A stretch of DNA of 64,000 nucleotides from assembly GCF_000005505.3 (NCBI RefSeq), contig NC_016134.3:44296650-44360649 (forward strand), written 5' to 3'. Below are positions 10,022-21,304 of this stretch, one piece after another; the stretch's first letter is position 1; every line of letters begins with the position of its first letter. A program made the translations under genes and the position numbers. The notes beneath the pieces were generated by a model. It ran no database searches and was not told where the DNA came from. It saw nothing but the letters and a program-made list of their open reading frames with translations. Source of the DNA: Brachypodium distachyon (Eukaryota > Streptophyta > Magnoliopsida > Poales > Poaceae).

Positions 10022-11600
10022 TTGGCCGCTTGATCACGCGCCTGTAGCATTACTTTGCATTGCAGTATGTTCAGGTTAATCTTGTACGCGCTACCGTGCG
10101 CCTGATCTAATTGTAATTGACATACGTACTGTTCATTTACTAGTATTATTCAGTTGTTCAATTGAGTTGATGCCTTGTTCTATGTCGATCTTAATTTTTC
10201 AACTAACATCTGGTCGCATTGCCATTTCTTGAAGTGTTTTGCCACGTTCGTAAGTTTCCAGATCCAATAACTAGCAGTTCTTACTACTACTGTTTCATTG
10301 CAAATTTGCAGCATTTGAGTTTTATATGTTGTTGCAACACCTGAAATGGTCAGGAACATTTATCTTGAATCACTTAAAAAGATTTGTCAGAAATATCATA
10401 AAATGGTAAACAACATTTTTTTCTCAATCACGTAAATATTTTTCTGATAACACACATCAATGTTAAAACAATTTGTGAACACATCTATTTTCACACAAAA
10501 AATGTTCAGAAAAATGATTTGTTATTCAAAAAATTCTAAAAGCTATAATTACTTATAATAATATTCAGCTTCAGTAAAGAAGGAGAAAAGAAAAAAGAGA
10601 AGAAAACAAGAAATTTCCCCGCTAAATTGAACTCATGACCAGCCTTCTAGATTTCTTCTTTGGAGAAACATTATCTACTTCCTCCGTCCGGAAATAAGTG
10701 ACCTAGGAGTATCTTTTTTTAAGGAAAAATCATTGGGGCTGACTTTATTACACAGCAAATATAGTTATATCCGTGATTATATCCACAAGAAAATCAGTGG
10801 GCTCAACCAGCGCCGCGCGCACACACACACATGACTAGGTCCACTATTTCCCCTAGACCCTGCTCAAAACTTACATCTTTGGAAGAAAAACTAGTCTTCA
10901 TAAAATAAGCGTCGTTGATCATTTCCCGGTTGCATCCCACCGTATGGACGAATGTTCTCAACATCTCGGCTCTAGCCCGAATCGGTCAACCGGTACGAGT
11001 AGCCTCGTTTGCAGATTAAGTTAGCGTGGTGGTTCACGACGCTCTTGTCGGGGCCAATCTATTTTTATTGGCCGCGCCCATTCACGTGAGTGTTGGTTGT
11101 ATGGGTGGGGAGGAACCTGGTTTCGGGTTCAGTGGTTTGAGTTCTGACTGAGTCGGTCCAACCCAATTTTCGTGTTTGGTTGGTTGAGCACAGTGAGTGT
11201 GAGTCATACAATGTCGGTCAAGTACAGACTAAAGATGAAGGACCAATGCAAAATTCATTTGAACCGTTTCAAGATTGGACGGGAAATGGACATGGTGCCT
11301 GAATTTGCACACGCGCACACAGAGGAGCAGAGCGCGACTCCGAGTGCGGGAGCGCCGACGCCCACTGCCACTGCCACCATGGTGACTGCCACGGCACCCC
11401 CGACGGCGTCCCTCTCCGCTCCCAGCGCGTTGCGACCCTCTGCCGCTCCCCCGCTTATTGCTGCAGCTCCGCATTCCTCGCCGCAGCCGCCGCCGCGCGC
11501 CACCTCCCGCGGGCCCTCAGTCCGCCTCGCAGGGCGCCGCCGCCGCCGCCTCTGCGCCCTGAAAGCCAATCCGAAATGGACTCCAGTTGGGACACGCGGC
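10022..11600. other. Spacer between tandem gene copies
   Basis: 10022-10345 is the 3' flank of copy 1, homologous to 12444-12835 behind copy 2. A lone Stowaway-like end (TTCCTCCGTCCGGAAATAAG) starts near 10680. About 10710-11160 has nothing recognisable beyond a (CA)n run near 10820. The open frame at about 11172-11633 gives Ala/Pro/Arg low-complexity sequence and is not credible as a gene. Confidence 0.5.
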
Positions 11601-11690
11601 AGGGGAACACGGGCTTGGGCGCGCGGGGGATAACGCGTTCGCCTTCTCCGACTCCGAGGCCGCGACGGCGTCTCATGCATTGCCTCCGCA

Positions 11691-11700
11691 CATAAATATG
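11691..11700 (+). promoter_or_regulatory. TATA-like box of RWD/PNRC-motif gene copy 2
   Basis: CATAAATATG about 130 bp upstream of the ATG at 11824, in the same context as in front of copy 1. Confidence 0.55.
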
Positions 11701-11823
11701 GAGCCAGCCCAATTCCCAACCTCCACACCGGCCCCATCACATCATCCGCTCGTACGTTCTCCACCGCCTAGCTCCTCCACGCTTCGTGTTGCGCGCATTG
11801 CATCGATCAAGAAGATCACCGCC

Positions 11824-12443
11824 ATGGCGTCCGTCGAGCGAGCGGTGGCCAAAGCTGCCGCCGCGCTTCTCCCCGGCCTGCTCCGGACCCCTCCTCCGAT
11901 GAGCACGCCTGCGCCGGCTCCGTGCATCATCATCCTGCCGGCGGCTTCCAACCCCAAGTTTCCTAAACCCGGCCGCGCCGACGCCGTCGAGAGGTGGGAC
12001 GCGCACAAGAACCGCCCCAGGAGCCCTGCGTCTTCGTGCGGCAGCACAAGCCCCGGCCGCGCCGACTCCTGCCTGCGCTGGGACATGAACGAGATCAAGA
12101 AGAACCCCGTCAGCAGCGCAGAAGCAAGTCGTCTTCTTCTTCGATGTCGATCTCCGGCGAGAGGTACAAGAGGCCGCTCAGCTGCGCGTCCTCCGCGGAC
12201 CGCTGGGACGCGCACAAGAAGCCCCGCGACGCAGTTTCTGACGCCGAGAGCCGGACCAGCGACCAGTCGATCAGCAAGGACAAGAAGCAGCAGCTGGAGG
12301 ACGAGACGAGGAAGATGGAAGAGACGGCGCCCCACACGCATCTGGTGTTCTCTGGACCAACCTTCGTCGCCTCGCCGGAGCCGAGCAAGCTGCCCATGCC
12401 GGCCTTCTTCGCTCGCCGCTCCGGCATGACATTAGTCGCTTAA
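11824..12443 (+). pseudogene. RWD/PNRC-motif gene copy 2, frameshifted
   Basis: The copy shares start context and about 95 N-terminal codons with copy 1, including the first two RWD motifs. After the IKKNPVSS region (near 12115) the homologous frame continues one register away: the third RWD motif, SISGERYKRP and the PNRC-like SGPTF...LPMPAFF follow in the shifted frame to a stop at 12441-12443. Read straight through, the original frame stays open to 12429 (201 residues) with an unrelated Arg/Ser/Pro-rich tail; GC-rich DNA hides the lesion. A net 1-bp loss (or 2-bp gain) near 12105-12150 explains it. It may be a pseudogene, an altered protein, or an assembly error. Confidence 0.7.
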
Positions 12444-12922
12444 TTGGTCGCGTGCACCCAACGCTTCTTGTAATAGGACTATACTTGGTATTTGTAGTAT
12501 TCTCAAATCTTGTAAGCATTGCCATGCGCCTGCTGTAATTGTAGTGGACGTACGATTCATTTATTCAATTGTTCAAGTGACTTGATGCCTTTGTTATGTA
12601 TAGATCGATCTTAATTTTAATTTTCAACTGACAACATCATCTGGTTTCGGCAGAAACACATTCTTGCAAATGTGTACTAATCCCTAACCAAGAATCGAGG
12701 TCGGTCTAACTCGGTTTATGGACTCGCTACTGACCGTACGTACGTAATGTTTGGTCTGCAACTACAGTACTTTGTACTACTGTTTGATTGCAAATTGCAG
12801 CATTTGAGTTTGCACGTAGTAGCAGCACCTGACACAATTAATACAGTAACCAGTTCCTAATTGGCAGAGTTCTTAACTTGATTTGATAATCGAATGGTTT
12901 TGAAGAATTAATGGAAGATATA

Positions 12923-13233
12923 CTCCCTCCGTCCACTCCGTCCATGTATATGGAGCGTACTAATTTTCTCACAGGTACCAAGAGTTCTAAACAGCAGTCA
13001 TGCAACTTTCTTAAATTATTTTTCTACTCCTACTTGCACAGCCAAGCTAGCCTTGCATGTAACTCTAAAACCAATCACGCTGCTGCAGGTAGGATAGGGA
13101 AGCATTTAATAGAGGCATGCATGTGAGCTGGTAGCACAACTTTTCAGAAATGTTTTGGTAAAATACTTAGGCGCCTCGTATAAGTGGACTATAGGCTTCA
13201 AATAAAACGTCCCAAAAAGCTGGACAGAGGGAG
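12923..13233. mobile_element. Stowaway-type element, 311 bp
   Basis: The left end CTCCCTCCGTCC and right end GGACAGAGGGAG are inverted. TA at 12921-12922 and 13234-13235 flanks it. The interior is non-coding and longer than most Stowaways. Confidence 0.75.
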
Positions 13234-13235
13234 TA

Positions 13236-15990
13236 CGTCCAATGAATATTCAGGCACTACACTGACTGAACTTTGTGATATTCTGAAGACTTCCTCCGTT
13301 CCTCGCCAGTGGGAGCCTCATACAGATGTTTTTTTTTTCTTTTAAACATTTTTTTTGACGAAATAACCATCAGCGGGTTATTTAAAAAATTGAAGAAATC
13401 ATTCAAATTGCAGTCTGCCCTCATACTGCTTTTGTTTTAATTTCATGAGGAGATATTCAAATGAGATACACTTTGATATGTCTCTATGATTCTTTTTGTC
13501 ATTTCTTTGTACTCCTCTAGCTGCTATAACTTACAATCCTAAAGCCGGTGTTTTGTTCGAGCTCTCAGCGAGTCGCCTGTCGCTTTCAGGGGACTGTAGC
13601 ATGCAGGGTATTTACCTGGAGTGCCACCGCCGGTTACTGTGGCTCTAAATGTTTTATTTTTGGTTGGTTGATATGGCCCACCGTCAGCGAGAGTGGTTGA
13701 GAAGTGCTACATGCAGGATGGCAGTGGATAGTCAAAATGTGGATATCCAGCCCATGAATCGCGGATATGGAGCGGGTTTTCGATCCATGGATATCCACGA
13801 ATGGATACCCGCCAACTTGTGGAGCAGGCACGGATATCACATTTGATCCATAGATATCCATGGATACCCGGTATTTATTAAAATAAATAAATAATTGACA
13901 TGTGGGTTCATTAGTTAGCTATATTGAGTCATATAAATAGTCTTCTTCCCACTCAACCCTACCCTAACAACCCGACCCCGATCTGTCCTCGACTCCTGAT
14001 TCCCCCATCGATCCCCTCCGAATTCATGATATGTTGTTGTTGCTCCTGTTTATGATGTATATTGCATCCACGGATACTTTCGTGGATGGATAGTTGATTT
14101 GGCGATGGATATGGATATGGATTTGGTCTACCCGTCCAGACCCGTCCCATTGCCATCCTGATGCTACATGCAGGCCGACGGGTGTCCTCTGGAGAGCCTG
14201 AGGTGTCCCTATGACGTGTCGTTGGACTGTGTTCTGGAGAATTCTTCTCCTTACTATAAATTCGAGCGTTACTTCTGGCTCTTGGCTCTGCGGTGTGGCT
14301 GCTGGTCGTGGTTTTCCGTGCGCCTGCTTTTCGTTTGCTCGCTTTCGTTAAGGTGGGATTGGTGCTGCTGTGGAGTTCTGCTTCGGGTGCTGCGTGGTTT
14401 CTTCTGTTGATTTTTGTCTATACTTTTCGGTTTGTTCATTCCGTCGTTGTTGCGTTTATCTTTTTCTTTTTTGATTTTTATTTTGTTGTCTGCTTTTTCG
14501 CGTTTGGTTTTCGCTGATGTTTTTCTCTTTTCGTTTTCTCTTGTGTGTGTACCATTTTTTTGTTTTTTTTATCTTTGCTTCCTGATTTGCGGTCTGCCAG
14601 GTTTCGTTCTTTTGTTGTTGTTTGCTTGGTTGGGTCATCCTCATGGACGTGCCTTCCGAGAGACATGGGGACGAGGTGGTTTCTCCTAATATTGGACGTG
14701 CTTTGTTAGAACTAAATAAGCATATTTCTGAAACGTAAGTTTTACCCACATTTTTGTTTAGTTTCTTCGTGAATTCAATGATGAAGTCTATTCAACGCCG
14801 TGGGTATAATGGGCCATAATGTCTCAGGGCAGCAAGATAGAAGGAGGGGAGTCAATTTCGAAACCCTGAAAAAAATCCCCAATTTTGACGAACCCTAAAA
14901 ATCCACAATCTTGATGAACCGTAAAGAAAGAATTTTGGTACTTACACGGCGGGCGCCGCACTTCAGACGACAAAGAGCATGGCCTCACGCCGTGCGCACC
15001 GCCTGATCATGAACTCCAGCGCCGGTCCCCGCCATTGCACCACCCATACAAATGGACGCACATGATGTCGAGGCGTCGGCCGCCACGCTCGACGAAGCAG
15101 CGCGCGGGACAGAGTCCCAGCACGCTGCTCCGGCGAGCGCAGCCCCCGCGCCACCATGGATGCTGGACAGAGATGCTCGCCCCTTCGAGCATCGCTGCCG
15201 CGCTGGCACCGCCTTGTATGCTGGACAAGGGAAGGGAATGAGGGAGTTAGGGTTCAGGCTCCCTTATTTTCATTCGATCCGACGGCTTGGAGCACAGAGG
15301 AAAGCATACGGGCCGTCGGGACGTAAACGGGCCAACTCTGGTTACGGGCTCCAGCCCAAGTTTGTTCAATCCAGGAACTATCAAGAGAAAAAGGGGCCTC
15401 GCTGCTGTAAACTACCACGTGGTTAATAATTCCCTCTTGGACTATCCATCCTTCCAGGAACTTTATTTTTTTTCTGAATAATTCCATGTCGGATATCCAC
15501 CCTCAACTAATGCTTACGCTACGGATTAAACCGATTAGATTCATAAGCAAATATTTTGTGTGACACAGCATTCTTTTTTTCCCTAATAAAAATTCCAAAA
15601 AAAATTATGTTTTGCGATAAATTCATCAACAAATAATTTTCGTTTCGAATGATACAGCGCGCGTACACATCTAGTCATTATACTGTCTCGTGTCTTTTGT
15701 AAACGTACTGTCTTGCACGGAGTAATATACATTGCCTTAATTAGATACGTAGTAGAAAACACTAGGCAGGACAAGTAACAAAAGTACCGCAACACAGAAA
15801 AGCTAGAGAGAAGCCAAGCACCTGACACTCATGAAACAACAGACATGACAATTAATCATGAGAAAGGCAGGAAATATTTCCTCAAGTACTTCACTTTAGC
15901 ATTGAGAATTGCAAGTACATCGTGTACGACAGTAACACAAAACAAATCGAAGCCAGGATAAACAATATTTATTACTCCGCATAATTATAT
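13236..15990. other. Repeat-rich intergenic stretch, no gene recognised
   Basis: 13740-14130 carries repeated GGATATCCA..GGATA-like words, probably a decayed element. 14240-14700 is T-rich with long frames rich in Phe/Leu/Val; it resembles neither a gene nor an intact transposon I can name. 14850-15240 starts with AACCCTAAAAATCC-like repeats and ends with a GC-rich block, which suggests a non-autonomous DNA transposon, but I could not fix its ends. 15480-15990 is AT-rich and reaches the 3' side of FT-B. Confidence 0.4.
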
Positions 15991-16043
15991 TTATTAATTC
16001 ATTTTCCATGGCTGCACCGCCACTGCACCGGCCGGCGTTTCAG

Positions 16044-16767
16044 CTAGCAGCGGTACCTCCGGCCGCCGCAGGTGCCCTCTCTCTGGCAGTTGAAGTAGGC
16101 GGCGGCGACAGGGGCACCGAGGCCGTAGCACTCGGCGAAGTCCCTGGCGTTGAAGTTGGCACGCCAGCCCGGCGCGTAGATCGTCTGCCGCTCTGTCTGC
16201 CGGAACGCCACGAACGCGAAGCGGTGGATCCCCGCCGTCGGCTGCGGCTTCTCGTACGCCACCACCGCAGTTCCTAATGAGCATTGTAAGTTTTCGAATT
16301 ATGCATATTGACAAACCAAGTCACTGTATTTCCTGTGTTATGTAAAATTCGCTCAGCTAGTTACCACGACTGACGTCGCCTCCTTCTGGTATGTCTGTGA
16401 CCAACCTATATGCGATAAGGAAACAGAATTAGCAACTGATCACGACAAGTAATTTCGGTTAGAGGGAGTAATAAATTCACAAAAAGGAATTCCCTCGATC
16501 ACGCGTGCACGTACACACGTACCAATGGAGGTACTCCCTTTTGGAAGGGTCGCTTGGCGTGGGTGCATCAGGGTCCATGATCACGAGCGTGTAGAGCGAT
16601 CTGGATCGTCCGGTGATCTGGACCGTCGGCTGGTTCGCCACCGGCTTCAGCTCGGACCCGTTGGTGATCTCGCGGTTGCCGTACAGCACCCTCAGCCGCG
16701 CCGACGCGTCGAAGTAATCCACGATGTCGCCCACGATGTTCCCCACGATCAGCGGATCCCTCGACAT
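16044..16767 (-). CDS. FT-like PEBP protein, copy B, intron 1 lost
   Basis: Three exons, complement(join(16044..16273, 16365..16405, 16523..16767)), 171 residues. The first exon of 245 bp equals canonical exons 1 and 2 fused: YTLV runs straight into IMDPDAP with no intron. The exon of 41 bp and the final exon are canonical. Two residues (SQ in copies A and C) are missing from the ELKP-VANQP segment. REYLHW, GIHR and the CGGRRYR end (with one added Cys) are present. As in the other copies, the FT Gln140 position is Ala; the LYN triad is CYG. The gene runs away from FT-C, so B and C are head-to-head about 4.5 kb apart. Probable flowering-regulator family; activity not predictable. Confidence 0.95.
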
Positions 16768-17345
16768 GCTGCTCGATCACCGCCTGTTAATTACCCTGAG
16801 CTAGAATTGCTGGCTTAATTAATTGTATACTGAACTCAAACTTGGCTAGCTAGTGATCAGTACTGCAGTTCACTTGAAGACCTGCTTGCTAATCTGGTAC
16901 ATGCATGCAGCGTTGTGGTGCTATTTATATACAAAATTAACCTCCCTGTGTGAAGTCCTGTATACACTACTGTACTATATTTCCATTGTGAGTATGGAAC
17001 GAAAGGTACACGTACGGCGTGTGTATGTAAAGAGAAATCTAGCTATCCAGTGCTGCCTAGACACGGTCATCCAAAGTCAGAGAATATATGAGAATAATGG
17101 AAGTTCCTGGACTAATCAAAGTGTGGGTTGTGACATCGTGGAACCTGATCTTGCCGTCCCCTCGCATCTCTGATCTGATCGACGGCGCAAGTTTTGCCGC
17201 CAGAGAGTTCCGTGACGATCGGACGGCTAGACTGTGGTCACTTGGCAGCAATTCGAACTTAGAACTGATGGGTGATACGATTCCGGATTCGGGCTTTTAG
17301 CTGGGGCTTCTTCTTGGAATCCGACTTTCTGTAAAGGTCCATCTT
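16768..17345 (-). promoter_or_regulatory. FT-B promoter with shared FT blocks
   Basis: TATATAAATA (minus strand) lies at about 16921-16932. The block at 17171-17207 with GTTTTGCCGCCAGAGAGT matches the FT-A and FT-C promoters; a further CTTTCTGTAAAGGTC block (17324-17340) matches FT-A. The gene's 5' leader has no intron that I can see. Confidence 0.6.
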
Positions 17346-20300
17346 AATCGTTGACAGAAAAGGTATAGCCCCATACACCAAGCTGGGTGTGCTATCGTTA
17401 AGCCCTTAATCGGCTCGATCGGCGATCGAGTATAAAATCTTTTTGGCGTAGCTAGCGTCCGTGGCTTTTTGGCCCCCCTTGCGTTTGGCGTGGTGCCGGC
17501 GCCGTCATCAGCTAGCCTCCCCCAATCCTCGCAGGCACTAGTCAAATTAATTTGGCTAGTTATCACATTATGTTCCCGTTACTTATTTTTTTTCCGTGCG
17601 TGACCAAGATAATTTATTAAATCTTAAATCAATCAATCCTTGTAGGACATAAAAGAAAATTGCACACAAATCCTTGTGAAAAAACGGTGTTGTGTTTCTC
17701 CTGCAACCGATAGTGCTTTTGGACTGCCGAACAACGTCGGAGCTAGGAAAACGATGATGACGTAGCAACCAGTAAGTCATCGGTCATACAGAAGAGGCCA
17801 ATGACAGTTATGTCGACAAACTGACCGCCGTCTCGGAGAAAAAAAATGATGAAGAGGGTTGGATGACCATCCAGATCGGAGAACACGTAGCCTCACTAGA
17901 CCCGTGACGAATTCGAAACCCATCGACCTCGCCGATCAATTGAAGAAGAAACGAAAGGACAGAAACACGTCGTTGCTTTGCTCTCTTAAGTACGTTTTGA
18001 TTCGCACGAGCACTGGCTGGGAATTATGTACTAGCTACTTGGATACCTTAGATTAAACATGCACGTTTTTTTTTGTATTAGATGTGGATGAATCCTTGTT
18101 TATACAAATATTACATCGAAATTCACAAAAAAAAATACTACATGTGTTGTTTTTTATTCTGAGTCAAATTTCTTAAATTTTGATCAAATTTATAGAAAAA
18201 TCTAAAAACATCTACGAGTCTAATTTGGTTTTATTTTTTCATGGTATATATGTTCGTGGTACACTTATTTCATTTTATAAACTACGCAATAGAAGCATGA
18301 AAAAAGAAAAAAAAAAAGAGCACTGCGCGTGCTAATTGGGCCGGACGCCTGTGAGCGGTGGCTATCCTGACGGATAAGGCATCGTACAGTAGAAAAAAAA
18401 ACGCCGTCCACACAGCAATTGAAAGCCCAGCACATGGGGAAAGAATTCGGCCGAAAACCAGGACAGGGCCCAACAATTTTACGCTGTTGTCGCCATACGC
18501 GACAGGCGACAGCTACGCAAACGCGGGCACATGCACTGCCGACAGAACCCCCAGACTACTGCCACGCGACCCCGGCGCGCTGCAAAATTCCGGTCTCATT
18601 CATTCCATCCAGAACGAATAAAAGAGCTGGACGGCGACGTCCGGCCAATGATTAATTAGCTCGCGATAAGAGCCAGCTTAAGGCGTGGGGAAATGATATG
18701 ACCGGCTGATCGATCGGATCGGCGCCGGCCGAAATAGCGGCGCCTTCCTGAGGCTCATCGACATGTTGCCGCGCGCCGCAATTTCGCTCGAGGATCCCGT
18801 GGTTGGTACGTAGCGTTGCGTTGGGCATGCAGCGGCAGCTAGATGGCTAGATCCCCAAAGCTACAGCTTTTGATCGTGATTTGCCGACGGACGCTTTTTG
18901 GATCCGGGGAATACTCTCCAATCCGGCTCGTCATCGTTCTCAAAGGCAAGAAGGAAATTCCTGCGTGGGGCCGGCTAGCTATACCGTGAGAATTGACTCG
19001 AGGAATTCTTTGAGGAGAAACTGAAAGTCGCGTATGGATGGAGGTACTCGCTCCGATGGGAAAGAAGATGCTACATTTGACTTCGTACGTGAAAGAAAAT
19101 TAGCTAGGGAGGCTCCGCCTTGACATCTTTTGTGCAGTACTTTATTGAACAGTATTCTTTGTTACAGGCTCTGTTTTGCATAATACTTAAAATTCGTATA
19201 TATAAAAAGTCGGGTCGTGATCCGTCACAGAAAGTCATTAATAAAGGTAAGAGTGAAAAGGACAAGAAAAATGATAGCGGCCAGGCCATTGCTGGTGGGG
19301 GTATCGTGGGCTCGTGGCTCAACGTAAGGTTCCCGGATATCATCTGTCAATATATTATATAGCTTTCAAAAGCGATGACTCTCTGTCGTCATTCCCTCGA
19401 TTGTGCAATACCGCATCGCCATTTCGAGAATAAAGACCTCACGAATGTGTTGGATAGGGGCATAATTTCAGTTTGTTGCAATAGCTAGATTTATTTTTCC
19501 CGCCGCAAGATCTCATTTCCTCTTGTTCCACCTGGACAAGATTCATCGTGTTTTATCTACAAAATACTAACATAAAGTTAACACACTAAATTTATCATGT
19601 CCGTTCCATCCAAATAACAGTACTAGTGAAACAACGTCATCCCTCGAATTAGTGGGACATTATCTTTCTTGTAAAGTACTGTAGGGGACATTTTCTATGT
19701 ATGACTTCCAAAAACGCCACTACGAACGACGCCAAAGTAAAAGTACGTAAAAAAAATTAGAAACACTAAATACAACATACACACACACCACAACATGCAT
19801 CACCCTCACACAATGTCTACAAAAGCCATGGAGTCTCGAATTGATGAAGTCATCACACTTATGCGGTTGTGTATGTCTTGTTTCTGTTTACTTAAATTTG
19901 AAGTGTCGCAAAAGCACTAGGTCAACGTCATCGTAATATCAAGGAAAATTATATCAAGAAAAAGGAAAAGATTCATGAAAAGTCGATAAAACGGAGGAAA
20001 TGTAAAATACCAGGAAAGTTTATAAAAATCGGGGAAGGGCACAACAAAAGCCAACGGTGTAAAAATACTATTAAAGCATGCCGCCTTATAGATATTTAAA
20101 ATGGGATTCAATACAAAGGAAAATTAAGAACTAAAATACATTTAAAGAATTTACTACGGTCAATATTAATTAAGGTACCTAACCATTTTTAAAAAAATTG
20201 GCGTAATATTTTCCGACAACTATATAGTTGATGAAATTGGTTAAATATTAAAATTAAATGTATTTCATATTATTTATATTTTTATCTGGGTGTGGCTATA

Positions 20301-20840
20301 TCTCAGGCATCTGCTTTTTAAGCAAAAGGCTTAAATCTCAGTCGACGCATTAGACCTGTCAGATTAAGATGTGAGTGACATCTCTACTCCCTCCTCTTCC
20401 ATGTGTTGGCGTTGGATCGCGTCGATTTATCTCTAACAAAAAAGCAGACGGCTTCTCGATAGCGAAACCATGTTTTATTTGTATTGTTGGTTTCTCCCAA
20501 TTTTTGAACGTGTTTGAATCATCCAAATTTACAGTTTCTCCTGATATTTTTATAGTGCTGACTCGACGATTTTTTTCCCAGGGATTATTACGTCGGATAG
20601 AATGAGACACGTAAACACCATGTTTAATTACTCCACGACTCACCAAATGTTTCAAAACCAAAAGGACCGGCCGGCCGGTGCACCATGGGAAAGTTCTCCC
20701 CTGCACGTGCCATGCAGCCGTTGATCAATATACTATAGCCCCGGCCTCGACCCGGCAGTCAGTACTGTCCATGCATAATGCATTGACTTGTCTAAACCTG
20801 AAGGATTGGGCTGGGCATAGTCTTGCCTGTCTTCACCAAA
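17346..20840. other. Intergenic between divergent FT-B and FT-C
   Basis: No gene recognised. 18060-18280 is AT-rich with a degenerate MITE-like arm. 18300-18660 is a moderately GC-rich block without a convincing frame. 19550-20340 is AT-rich. About 20290-20380 carries a GTGGCTATATCTCAG segment that recurs inverted near 25700, so both are likely fragments of one repeat family. Confidence 0.4.
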
Positions 20841-20850
20841 AGTTGTTGAT

Positions 20851-21130
20851 TCCCTCCCCGGCGGCAACACGTGAGCCGTCCGATCGGAAATCAGGGAGCG
20901 GAAAGGGGCCGGGCCTCCCTCGATGTCACAAGGCGAATTTACCCCTCTGTTTGCGTGTCATCGATCCAGGATCTTACACTTTTAGATTGGACTGCGACTT
21001 ATGATAAGGATAATTGGAGTAAGCAATCCAACAGCGTATATCTTTTGAACCCCAGGCTGCAGACACTCTCCAGAATTCTCGATAGATAGAAGCAGATCAC
21101 TTATAACGTACTGGAGGCCTATAAATAGCC
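20851..21130 (+). promoter_or_regulatory. FT-C promoter with shared FT block, G-box and TATA box
   Basis: The block at 20851-20890 (CCCGGCGGCAACACGTGAGC, then CGTCCGATCGG) is the inverted counterpart of the block upstream of FT-A and FT-B, as expected for the opposite gene orientation. In this copy it contains CACGTG, a G-box core. TATAAATA lies at about 21119-21126, roughly 180 bp before the ATG. Confidence 0.6.
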
Positions 21131-21304
21131 GGGAGTTGGCTTTTCCATGCCACGCCAAACTAAGATCCAGCCATCTCACTGCATATTTGAGCTTAGCCAT
21201 GCACACTTGAACTAGCTATAGCTAGTCAAGATCGAACCTTGGCCATTTGTAAGTAGTGTAACAACTTGATGAGCTGAGCCGGCGCTGACAAGTGAGTGAC
21301 AATA

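Noticed and set aside
11172..11633. 153-codon frame upstream of copy 2
   Set aside because: Low-complexity Ala/Pro/Thr translation; overlaps the copy 2 promoter region; no homology recognised.
11780..12429. Intron in copy 2 restoring the frame near 12115
   Set aside because: No GT-AG pair of sensible size there, and copy 1 has no intron; a frameshift is simpler.
14168..14689. Phe/Leu-rich plus-strand frames that look like membrane segments
   Set aside because: Direct result of T-rich DNA; several frames look equally hydrophobic.
15052..15426. 124-codon frame with a DAHDVEASAATLDEAA start
   Set aside because: Inside a probable non-autonomous transposon; no domain and a shifted alternative frame is equally long.
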